Shown: one piece after another, positions 54,391 to 62,579 of the stretch
Position numbering within the stretch: the stretch's first letter is position 1
Layout of the letters: the number at the start of each line of letters is the position of its first letter
Source of the DNA: Acidobacteriota bacterium
GTDB taxonomy: Bacteria > Acidobacteriota > Terriglobia > Acidiferrales > UBA7541
Direction: 5' to 3'
Length of the DNA stretch: 64,000 nt
NCBI GenBank assembly: GCA_003224055.1
Contig: QHYE01000013.1
Coordinates: 1 to 64,000 of the forward strand
The notes under the pieces: generated by a model
The model's database searches: none
Told to the model about the DNA's origin: nothing
Seen by the model: only the letters and a program-made list of their open reading frames with translations
Program-made: the position numbers and the translations under genes

Positions 54391-56034
54391 ATGAGTGGAA
54401 TCGAGAAACCGCTGCTCCCGCGCAACCCGCGCCCCAGTCGCGCAGCGCTCAGCGCTAACCAGGCCACCCGTGAATTGGAAGAGCTGAACCGTATTGGAAT
54501 TGCGCTTTCCGAAACGCGAGATGTCGCGCTGCTTCTCAATCTCATCCTCAGAAAAGCACGGGAGATTACCGCGGCGGATGCTGGCTCGCTCTATCTGGTC
54601 GAGAGGGATTCGGAAACGGCGAACCGCGCCTTGCGACCGCCGCGGCTGCGCTTCAAGCTGATCCAGAACGACAGCGCGCAATTTCCATTTAGCGAGCACA
54701 CCCTTCCGCTGACGGAAGAATCCATCGCAGGATATTGCGCGCTGCATGCCGAGGTGATTGAACTCGCCGATGCCTATCGGATTCCCAAGTCGCGGCCCTT
54801 TCATTTCAATTCGTCGTTCGATCAGGAGGCCGGTTACCGCACGCGTTCGCTGATCGCGCTGCCGATGAAAAATGGCAAGGGCGAAGTTCTGGGCGTGCTG
54901 CAGCTGATCAACTGCAAGCGCAACCCAAGGGCGCGGCTGACGGGCGCCCCGACGGTGCGCCGGTGGGTGCGCGCATTTCCAGAGCGAGGCGCGCGGCTGG
55001 CGCTTTCGCTGGCATCGCAGGCCGCCGTAGCTTACGAGAATTCGCGTTTGTACCAGGACATCGAAAACCTGTTCGATGGTTTCGTGAACGCGGCGGTGAA
55101 GGCCATTGAACAGCGTGATCCCACGACTTCCGGCCATTCCCATCGCGTATGCGAGATGACTGTGGCGCTGGCGGAGGCCATCGATCGCGAGGCGCGCGGG
55201 CCTTACGGCGATCTGCGCTTTTCCCGCGAACAAATGAAAGAAATCCGCTACGCTTCGCTCCTACACGATTTCGGCAAAGTCGGCGTGCGCGAAGAAGTGC
55301 TGGTCAAAGCGAAAAAACTCTATCCGCTGCAGTTCGTCCGCGTGCTGGATCGCTTCGATTACATCCGCCGCGATATTGAAGCGCGCGTCTCGCAGCAAAA
55401 GGTGGAAGCGCTGCTCTCCCTCTCACGCAAAGAAGCCGAGAAGCGCTTGCGTATTCTCGACGAGGAAGCCCGGCGTTTGCTGGGGGAACTCGATCGTTAT
55501 GGGGAGTTCATCGCCAGAGCCAACGAGCCGACGCTCCTTCCTACGAGCGACTTTGACATGTTGAACGAAATCGCCCACAAGACCTACCGTGATCCCCGCG
55601 GAACGGAGCGCCCGTACTTGTCCTCCGAGGAAGTGCGCTTTCTGTCCATCCCGCGCGGCAGCCTGGACGCCGACGAGCGCCGCCAGATCGAATCGCATGT
55701 GCTGCACAGCTTCAATTTTCTCGCGCAAATCCCGTGGACCGAAGAATTCCGCGGCATCCCCGAAATTGCCCGCGCACATCACGAGAAACTCAACGGCAAG
55801 GGGTATCCTTTCGGATTGAATTCGAACCAGATTCCCATCCAGGCCAAGATGATGACCATTTGCGATATTTACGACGCGCTATCCGCTTCGGACCGCCCCT
55901 ATAAACGAGCGATTCCCACCGACCGCGCCCTCGATATTCTGAAGCTCTGCGTACGCGACGATGAGATCGATCCCGAGCTGTTCCGCGTTTTTCTGGATGC
56001 CCAGGTGTACCGCCTGGCTGGCAAGTCGTCATGA
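54391..56034 (+). CDS. GAF-HD-GYP cyclic-di-GMP phosphodiesterase-like protein
   Basis: A 547-residue cytoplasmic protein: GAF domain (about 30-215), then an HD-GYP domain with GHSHRV, LLHDFGKVGVREEVL (HD pair), and HHEKLNGKGYPFGL (GYP). Between the HD and GYP parts lies an extra stretch of about 105 residues (about 300-420) not present in the minimal domain. Expected to hydrolyse c-di-GMP. It is divergent from the PP2C operon and overlaps the next gene by 4 bases (ATGA). Confidence 0.92.
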   Translation: MSGIEKPLLPRNPRPSRAALSANQATRELEELNRIGIALSETRDVALLLNLILRKAREITAADAGSLYLVERDSETANRALRPPRLRFKLIQNDSAQFPFSEHTLPLTEESIAGYCALHAEVIELADAYRIPKSRPFHFNSSFDQEAGYRTRSLIALPMKNGKGEVLGVLQLINCKRNPRARLTGAPTVRRWVRAFPERGARLALSLASQAAVAYENSRLYQDIENLFDGFVNAAVKAIEQRDPTTSGHSHRVCEMTVALAEAIDREARGPYGDLRFSREQMKEIRYASLLHDFGKVGVREEVLVKAKKLYPLQFVRVLDRFDYIRRDIEARVSQQKVEALLSLSRKEAEKRLRILDEEARRLLGELDRYGEFIARANEPTLLPTSDFDMLNEIAHKTYRDPRGTERPYLSSEEVRFLSIPRGSLDADERRQIESHVLHSFNFLAQIPWTEEFRGIPEIARAHHEKLNGKGYPFGLNSNQIPIQAKMMTICDIYDALSASDRPYKRAIPTDRALDILKLCVRDDEIDPELFRVFLDAQVYRLAGKSS

Positions 56035-56933
56035 CGTTCTCCACTACAATCCCACGCATGCCCTTGCGGCGCTTCTTTCGGTTCGGCTTGTTTCTTGGAA
56101 TTGTTTGTGCGGTTGCACAACTTTGTTCGTTTGCGCGGCCGCAACAACAGGCGCCCGCGGCATCCGGCGCGCGAATCCTCCTGCTTCCGCGGCAAATCGT
56201 TTCCGGCGAGCGCGCGACGCTGGCCGTACTCGATGTAAGCGGGCGGCTGACGCCCGGCGTAACCGTCAATTTTTCCAACGGAGACAAACTCGCAACCGAT
56301 GCCACGGGTAGAGCTCTGTTCGTCGCTCCGTTGACTCCGGGAGTTCTTTTCGCTTCCATTGTGGGACGCACTGGCCGCGTAACCACCGCCGTTATCCCGC
56401 CTTCCGAGGCCGCGTCGCCCTCGCTGGAAATAGCCTCCGTGCCGCGCGTTGCTTCGTTAACAGATCGCTTTGAACTCCTCGGACGCGGTTTCTGCGGCGA
56501 CGCGGACTCCAACCAAGTCTCGGTGTCGAGCCATCCAGCGCTGGTCCTCGCGTCCTCGCCAGTTTCTCTCGTCGTTCTTCCGCCGATGGATTTGGGCCCT
56601 GGGCTCGCAGCAGTTAACGTTTCCTGTGCAAATCATCAAGCGCCTTCTTTTTCTGTGGCGTTCGCCGCACTTGACCTCGAGGCGGATTCGTCGCCGCTCA
56701 AGCCGGGAGAGCATCGGGCGCTCACCGTGCGCGTTCGCGGCAGCACGGCGAAGATCGCGCTGGAAGCCCGAAATCTTGCCCCGGGAATCGCGGAGCTCTC
56801 CGGCGGGAATCCGACCCGACTATTGAGCAGCGGCGGCCCGGAAAATTTCGCGCGCTTCGACCTGATTGGCAGGAAGAACGGCAGCTTCCTGATTTCAATA
56901 CGTCTCGTTCCATCCTTCGCGCGCCCGCAGTGA
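56031..56933 (+). CDS. Exported Ig-like protein coupled to the HD-GYP gene
   Basis: A 300-residue exported protein starting inside the HD-GYP stop (ATGA). Signal sequence (FRFGLFLGIVCAVAQLCSFA), followed by beta-rich segments (RILLLPRQIVSGERATLAVL, PGVTVNFSNGDKLATDATGR... LRVRG-like domains) of the transglutaminase-like/Ig-like type. No catalytic motif seen. An alternative start at 56058 (MPLRRFF) is possible. The coupling to a c-di-GMP enzyme is worth note. Confidence 0.78.
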   Translation: MTFSTTIPRMPLRRFFRFGLFLGIVCAVAQLCSFARPQQQAPAASGARILLLPRQIVSGERATLAVLDVSGRLTPGVTVNFSNGDKLATDATGRALFVAPLTPGVLFASIVGRTGRVTTAVIPPSEAASPSLEIASVPRVASLTDRFELLGRGFCGDADSNQVSVSSHPALVLASSPVSLVVLPPMDLGPGLAAVNVSCANHQAPSFSVAFAALDLEADSSPLKPGEHRALTVRVRGSTAKIALEARNLAPGIAELSGGNPTRLLSSGGPENFARFDLIGRKNGSFLISIRLVPSFARPQ

Positions 56934-57002
56934 CTCCGCCCCCCTGAACAGAGGGAAATCGACTCAGCGAACTTTCGGTGAATTCCCTTCTTGAGAGAAG
57001 AA

Positions 57003-58148
57003 CTAAGCGCTTTTCTTGACACTCGCCTCAGCCGGAAGAGCAAGGTTGCCCTGCGCATTTTCCAGGGTTGCGTCGTCGGTACCGCCACCTAGCATCCCTT
57101 CCAGGGTACTTTGTGCTCTTTCGAACAGCTTGTCGGATTCGCTGTAACTCTGCTGTGCGTTTTTCAAGTGCGTACCCAAGACTCCAAATTTATCCGTAAA
57201 CTTCGCCATCTGTATTTCCATGCCGGAAAGACTAGCCAGGAGCCGTTTGGCATTCTCCTCCATCTGCATGCCGCGCAGCCCCATGGCAATGACGCACAAA
57301 TGCGCGTAGAGCGTATTCGGCGAAACCGCAATGACCTTTTTGTCGCGGCAATAGCCGTCCAAAGGCTGGCCTTTGTTGTCTTGCGTCATGAGGAGTTCGT
57401 AGTAGACGCTCTCCGAAGGAACAAATATCAATGCGATATCGAGCGTACCTTCATCCGGCACGATGTATTTCTTGGCGATAGCGTCCGCGTGGCCCTTCAC
57501 TGCGAGTGTAAACGCCCGGCGCGCTTCATCGCCCTCGGCTGCAATTCTGCGGTAGGCGTCGAGCGGAAACTTTGAATCGATGGCCAGCAATTTCTTGTCG
57601 CGAAGCTTGACCACGGCGTCGGCTGCCTCGCCACTCGAGAAGCGGTACTGCATTTCGTACTGTGTTGGTGGAAGGGAGTCTTCCAGCAGCCGCTCCAGAG
57701 TGACTTCCCCCAAGGATCCACGCGATTTCGCGCCGCCCAAAATGCCTTCGAGGGTCTGCGCCGTTTGCGACATCTGCTGTCCCGCAAGCTGCACCGCTCC
57801 GAGTTGTTTTTGGATCTCGCCGATCTGATCGCGAGTGTTCTTCAGCTCGTCAGCCATCTTCGCTTGCGCGTCGGAAGTCATTTGGCCGGTGATCTGAGCC
57901 GAATTGCGAATGGCATCCTGCAGGGCAGGCGTGACGCTATCGAGGCGTTGCGCGACGCCCTTGGCGATAGTTTCCAGTTGGCCGGTGCTTTTGGCCTGCG
58001 CCGTCGCAACCGATTGCAAGTCACGGCGCAATTCGTTCATTTGCGATTCGATTGCTTCGCTCTTCTGGCGGCTCTGTGAACTCTGCAAAATCAGCCAGAG
58101 AACCAGGACCGCCACAAAAATCACCACGCCGATCAGGGCCACGTTCAT
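57003..58148 (-). CDS. rmuC: DNA recombination protein RmuC
   Basis: A 381-residue RmuC-family protein. N-terminal membrane helix (VALIGVVIFVAVLVLWLILQ), a long coiled coil (about 30-150), then the PD-(D/E)XK-like core: SRGSLGEVTLERLLED, LLAIDSKFPLDAYRR, VPDEGTLDIALIFVPSESVY and SPNTLYAHLCVI. Role in limiting recombination at inverted repeats is known for E. coli RmuC. Monocistronic on minus strand. Confidence 0.94.
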   Translation of the reverse strand: MNVALIGVVIFVAVLVLWLILQSSQSRQKSEAIESQMNELRRDLQSVATAQAKSTGQLETIAKGVAQRLDSVTPALQDAIRNSAQITGQMTSDAQAKMADELKNTRDQIGEIQKQLGAVQLAGQQMSQTAQTLEGILGGAKSRGSLGEVTLERLLEDSLPPTQYEMQYRFSSGEAADAVVKLRDKKLLAIDSKFPLDAYRRIAAEGDEARRAFTLAVKGHADAIAKKYIVPDEGTLDIALIFVPSESVYYELLMTQDNKGQPLDGYCRDKKVIAVSPNTLYAHLCVIAMGLRGMQMEENAKRLLASLSGMEIQMAKFTDKFGVLGTHLKNAQQSYSESDKLFERAQSTLEGMLGGGTDDATLENAQGNLALPAEASVKKSA

Positions 58149-58226
58149 TCGTTCTCCAATGCGTCCACGAAAAACCGTCTCCTTACTTTACTCGCAATAC
58201 TTTGCTCTTCAAACTACCACCAAAAC

Positions 58227-58256
58227 AAAGAGGGCCCCCCGGGAGGGGCCCTCTTT
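58227..58256 (-). terminator. Perfect hairpin terminator after the TonB-dependent receptor
   Basis: Perfect 12-bp arms AAAGAGGGCCCC and GGGGCCCTCTTT around a 6-base loop. On the minus strand it is followed by GTTTTGG, a short U-rich run, 40 bases after the receptor stop at 58297. It could also end the divergent-side transcription, but rmuC reads away from it. Confidence 0.85.
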
Positions 58257-58296
58257 AGTTTGAATTTTCAACTGGCGACTTGGATTTTCGTCCTTC

Positions 58297-61200
58297 CTAC
58301 CAAGCTAACTTGAGCGCGAACTGGAACTGCCTAGGATCCAATGCCGCCGTTGGCTGACCGGCATTGCATCCCGCCGGGTCCGTTGGGCTGCATAGGGGGC
58401 TGACATCGGCGACGTTGTTGCGATTGAACAGATTGAACATATCGGCGATAAGGTCTAGCCTGAGCCGTTCGCCGAGCGGAATGCGCCTGGCGACACGCAT
58501 ATCCCATTGGAAGAAGCCCGGACGAACAAACGCGTTACGTCCCAGGTTTCCTGTGCAGCCCACCGGGGGGGTGAGTGAGACCGCCGGGGGGATCGGCACA
58601 GGGGCGGGGGGAATCTGGACCGCGAAGGGCGCGCCACTGTTATCCACGCAGACGTTCGGTAGAACAAAGGACTTACCAGGGATGTATTGTGAAGAGACGC
58701 CGCCTGCGCCTACAGACGGACGGCCTCCATTAGACGAAAAATCGAATCGGAAATCCGTGCCTGTCAGGACGGTGAACGGGCGGCCCGAGGCTAGTTCAAC
58801 GATTGGGGAGACGGTGAAGTTGCCGAAGAACTTCCTGGCAAAGCCGTCGCCCGAATGCGATTCCGGAGTCTGGAAAACGCCGCTGGTGACCCAGCGGTGG
58901 CGCTGATCGAAGCTGGAGTTCGCGCGCTCGAGGTTCGGGAAGCGGTTATCTTGCGGCTCGAGCAGAGTCTGCAAGTCGGTGGAATCGTCGATCGCATGCG
59001 ACCAGGTGTAGCTCGACAGGAATTCGAAGTGGCTCGTAAAACGCTTGGAGAAATTTGCCGTGAGTCCGTGATAAATGGAGTTTCCGGAAGACTCTTGCTG
59101 GTCCACGCTGGCCCAAGGTACTTGTACTCCTGGGAAGCCAGTGGGATAGCCCGCCAGAGCGGCAAGAGCCACCTCGTTGGGATACCCGCCTGCGAGGCCT
59201 GCGAACGAGGGGTTGGGGCCAGATGGCTTGAAGAAGTTGAACAAGGCGGCGGTGCCGACAAACTGGCCATTCAGAGGGGCGAGACCGGCGAGGGCAGGAC
59301 AATTGACGAGAACCCCCAGCGCCCTAGGCGCAATCACGTTAACGCCGCAGGTGCTCGATGTAGCACCAGTATTGCCAAGAGGTGCGACCACGCCAAAAGG
59401 ATTATTGCCCGGGATGCCCGCAGCCAGTGCATTGCGGAGGTTCTGGGCCAGAAGCTTTGGATCGGTGGAATCAATGTTTCGGGGCCGGTTCAAGTGCACG
59501 GCGTGGGTATAGGAATAGCCGATGCTGAACTTGTAGTCGTGACCGAGTTGACGCTCAATCGTCAAGTTACCTTGCTGGGCGTAGGCATATTGGAAGTTCC
59601 TTGCTATGGGCAGCGTAAAAGGCAGAAGGGCCACCGGGAAGCCGGTTTGGAGGAAGTTCTGGTTGTTGAAGAAGGGGCTGTTCTTTGGATCGAAGCGCTG
59701 CTCATTCGGCAGGTAAGTGATGCCGGGGATGCCCGTAGTGTTCAGGACTCCCTGAAAGATGGATGCACCGTTGGCAGCCGTTGGATTGGTGGCCATAAGA
59801 GCCCGAGTGGGCGTGCCACCGAAGATCAGGAGTTGTGAGGAAAGCGCGCCATCGGAGGTGGTGGAGAGAAAAGCAGAGGCAAATGAGGGGTGATCATAAA
59901 AAAGTCCGTAACCCGCGCGGATGGCTGTCTTGCCGTTACCCATGGGATCCCAGGAGAGGCCAAACCTTGGCGACACGTTATTGAAATCGCGAGGATATCC
60001 CTCGGTCACTTTGAACGCTGCTTCTGCCGCAGCGTTGAGATCCGTGGCTGGCTTGAATTGCGCCGTCAACTCCAGGTCATAGCGCACGCCATAGTTCAAA
60101 GTGAGTCGTGGACTGATCTTCCAGCTATCCTGGATGAAGAATCCCATGAGAGGGTCGTTGAACAGTCGGTTGGAATTCCCGATGCCCTGGATGAATGTAG
60201 TCGGCAGGCCTAATCCGTAAGCCTGCACACCGGTGAAACCTGGGACGGTCACGCCATTGAACGTAGTGGGCAACGACAAGTTCGACGCGGTAAGCCCGCC
60301 GAAGTTCATCACGCCGCCAAAATTCAGTTCAAAGACTTGCGCCTTCTTGGAACGCAACTGGATGTAATTGATGTCCGCGCCCATCTTAAAAGTATGGTGT
60401 CCCTTGACCCAGGCGAGATTGTCCGTCCACTCAAAGCGCCGTTCGATGCGGTCCTCTGTCGAGAAAGGCTCGCGGCCGAAGAAAGCAAAGCCGGGAATAT
60501 TTACGCCGAGGCCGCCGCCGCCCGGGAGTTGGGAGAAGCCATAGTGCAAGCCGCGGCGCGCATACTGGAAGCGGGCGGTGTTCACGAGCGATGGACTGAA
60601 GACGGTGTCGTGCTGGAAAACACCGGCAACATCGCGGGTTTGTTGCAAGGAGGTACGTGAACCGGCGTTCTGACCAAAGTTTTGATTCTGCGCGTTGACC
60701 TGAATCCCCGTGATCAGGGATGGCGATACGCTAACGCGAAGGAAGGAGTTGTTATTTGAACTCCAATGCTGATCCAGGCGGGCGGACCATAGGCTGGTTC
60801 CCTCCTTAATGGGGTAGTTTCCCCTCAGGGAATTCAGCCGAACGAAGGAACCTGGCAGCGGGACGAGATTGCTGGCCGTGCAATTGCCCGGAATACTTGG
60901 ATTGCAATCGATGGGAATAGGAAAGCGCGGGCCCGGGGGCGCGCCAGAAAGCGCTCCCGGATCAATCCCGGTTAGCGCGACGCTCGATGATGACCCGGCC
61001 AGCGCGAAAATCTTCCCTGCCAACTGTGGGCCGCCAAGGGCGCCGAGTACCGCCGGGTTGTTGACAAAATCTCGCTGAGCAGGCGTCATAAGTAAAGTGA
61101 CCCCGGGGATCACCGGTGTCGTCGCCGGCACGAAGTTGAAGTTATTCTGGCCAATGTTCGTGAATCCCGTTTCTTGCCTCCGAGTGGTCTCGTACGAAAA

Positions 61201-62157
61201 AAAGTAAAATGTCTTGTCTTTCACAATGGGCCCGCCGATAGTCGCTCCAGCCTGCACGCGGGTGTACGCCTGTTTCACCGGATTTACCGCTCCGGTCACC
61301 GGATCGACTTCCACTGAAAACGAGTTTCGCGCTTGGAACGCCTTATTCCGCAGAAATCCAAAGACGTTGCCATGGACATCATTTGAGCCACCTTTCGTGA
61401 CGATATTGATGACGCCGCCCATGGCTCTGCCGTATTCCGCGTTGTAGTTACTTAGAATGAGCTGGAATTCCTGTACGGCTTCCTGTGATACCGTTGCCCG
61501 GATGCCGTTCACGGAGTTATCCACAGCGTCCGCTCCATCCACCGATACCATGTTCGACCGTGCACGCTGCCCACCGACATTCAGCCCGCTCGTGGGCGCA
61601 GCTCCGATCGAAGGGGCGGCATCGCGGTGCGTCTGCGAATTCGTCAACGTGAAGTTGATATAGCCTCGCCCATTGATTGGCAGGTTGTCTATCCGCCGCT
61701 CGTCCACCGTCTGCGAGACCTCGGTTTTCTGTGTCTCGACTAGTGCCGTCGAATCGCTAATCACAATGGACTGGGATTGCGTGCGCAATTGGAGGTGCGC
61801 ATCGTAGATGAAGGGAGTGCCAACCGTTAAAACCAAATCGGAAATTTCCAGCGTGGCAAAGCCTGCTCCGGCATCCACAGACAGTTTGTAACCCCCCGGA
61901 GGAAGCTGCACAAAGCTATAATGGCCGGAATCATCGGTCGTTGTGGTCCGCGAGGCTCCGGTGGAGACAGAGGTTACTGTGACCTTTGTCCCTTTTAGTA
62001 CCCCGCCGGACGGATCGGTGACGGTACCAGAGAGATCAGCCGTATTCGCTTGCGCCGAGGCCATCGCGGCGCACGCCAGCACCAGAATGCACAAAATCAT
62101 TACGCTTATGACTGACCGCGAAGCGATCAGCGCACACACACCCTGTCGGCGTTCCAT
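58297..62157 (-). CDS. Oar-like TonB-dependent receptor with carboxypeptidase-regulatory domain
   Basis: A 1,286-residue outer-membrane protein. Signal peptide (about 1-36, ACAAMASAQ), an N-terminal CarboxypepD_reg-like beta domain (DLSGTVTDPSGGVLKGTKVT, about 42-120), a plug (about 130-270, VSVDGADAVDNSVNG), and a large beta barrel ending ALDPRQFQFALKLAW with the C-terminal aromatic residue of outer-membrane barrels. Such Oar-like receptors are hugely expanded in acidobacteria and are thought to import polymer fragments. AGGAGG lies 6 bases before the ATG. No SusD-like partner is here. Confidence 0.95.
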   Translation of the reverse strand: MERRQGVCALIASRSVISVMILCILVLACAAMASAQANTADLSGTVTDPSGGVLKGTKVTVTSVSTGASRTTTTDDSGHYSFVQLPPGGYKLSVDAGAGFATLEISDLVLTVGTPFIYDAHLQLRTQSQSIVISDSTALVETQKTEVSQTVDERRIDNLPINGRGYINFTLTNSQTHRDAAPSIGAAPTSGLNVGGQRARSNMVSVDGADAVDNSVNGIRATVSQEAVQEFQLILSNYNAEYGRAMGGVINIVTKGGSNDVHGNVFGFLRNKAFQARNSFSVEVDPVTGAVNPVKQAYTRVQAGATIGGPIVKDKTFYFFSYETTRRQETGFTNIGQNNFNFVPATTPVIPGVTLLMTPAQRDFVNNPAVLGALGGPQLAGKIFALAGSSSSVALTGIDPGALSGAPPGPRFPIPIDCNPSIPGNCTASNLVPLPGSFVRLNSLRGNYPIKEGTSLWSARLDQHWSSNNNSFLRVSVSPSLITGIQVNAQNQNFGQNAGSRTSLQQTRDVAGVFQHDTVFSPSLVNTARFQYARRGLHYGFSQLPGGGGLGVNIPGFAFFGREPFSTEDRIERRFEWTDNLAWVKGHHTFKMGADINYIQLRSKKAQVFELNFGGVMNFGGLTASNLSLPTTFNGVTVPGFTGVQAYGLGLPTTFIQGIGNSNRLFNDPLMGFFIQDSWKISPRLTLNYGVRYDLELTAQFKPATDLNAAAEAAFKVTEGYPRDFNNVSPRFGLSWDPMGNGKTAIRAGYGLFYDHPSFASAFLSTTSDGALSSQLLIFGGTPTRALMATNPTAANGASIFQGVLNTTGIPGITYLPNEQRFDPKNSPFFNNQNFLQTGFPVALLPFTLPIARNFQYAYAQQGNLTIERQLGHDYKFSIGYSYTHAVHLNRPRNIDSTDPKLLAQNLRNALAAGIPGNNPFGVVAPLGNTGATSSTCGVNVIAPRALGVLVNCPALAGLAPLNGQFVGTAALFNFFKPSGPNPSFAGLAGGYPNEVALAALAGYPTGFPGVQVPWASVDQQESSGNSIYHGLTANFSKRFTSHFEFLSSYTWSHAIDDSTDLQTLLEPQDNRFPNLERANSSFDQRHRWVTSGVFQTPESHSGDGFARKFFGNFTVSPIVELASGRPFTVLTGTDFRFDFSSNGGRPSVGAGGVSSQYIPGKSFVLPNVCVDNSGAPFAVQIPPAPVPIPPAVSLTPPVGCTGNLGRNAFVRPGFFQWDMRVARRIPLGERLRLDLIADMFNLFNRNNVADVSPLCSPTDPAGCNAGQPTAALDPRQFQFALKLAW

Positions 62158-62187
62158 TAGTCCTCCTAGTTTGGCACCCGCGAATCT

Positions 62188-62221
62188 CCGCTACCCCTAG
62201 CGGTGGCGGGTCACCCCCGCC
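62188..62221 (-). promoter_or_regulatory. Two tandem stem-loops in the receptor mRNA leader
   Basis: On the minus strand, a stem of GGCGGG/CCCGCC (62205-62221, 5-base loop) is followed by a perfect CCGCTA/TAGCGG stem with a 4-base loop (62188-62203), separated by one base, and then by about 15 bases before the AGGAGG ribosome site. The arrangement could control translation. It matches no riboswitch class I recognise. Confidence 0.55.
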
Positions 62222-62579
62222 GCTTCCCTGCGTACGCAATTGAATACTGGGCTTTTACTGCAATACACCGTTGCTTTCAACTGAAAACTTCCAAGCCGGG
62301 GTCGCGAAGCAACTACTCCCGCGAACGCCCACGGTTTACACCGTCAGATGCATCAAATTCCCCCAGGGATCTTCTGACTTCCCCCGCAGCATCACCCAAG
62401 TTTGAAGAACTGGCAAGAGACAAGGAGCGAAACAGAAGGGAGAAAATGGAATGTCGCTACTTGTCGTGATGCCGGTGCCCCCCTCTTGGTGCAAGAATTG
62501 GAAAGGAAAACAGCTTGGTGTGCTGAAGGATAGCGGTCCCCTGGTTCCTATGCTTTTCTGGATTTTAGAGCAGCTTGGT
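62222..62579. other. Intergenic region between the receptor and the HEAT-PilZ gene
   Basis: About 360 bases of mixed composition. It must hold the receptor promoter and the 3' end of the HEAT-PilZ gene. I see no small gene, hairpin terminator or repeat of note. A frame at 62203-62469 (plus) looks like a chance opening. Confidence 0.4.

Noticed and set aside
58855-59838. 327-residue plus-strand frame inside the receptor gene
   Set aside because: Opposite to a continuous 1,286-residue gene with clear motifs; shadow frame.
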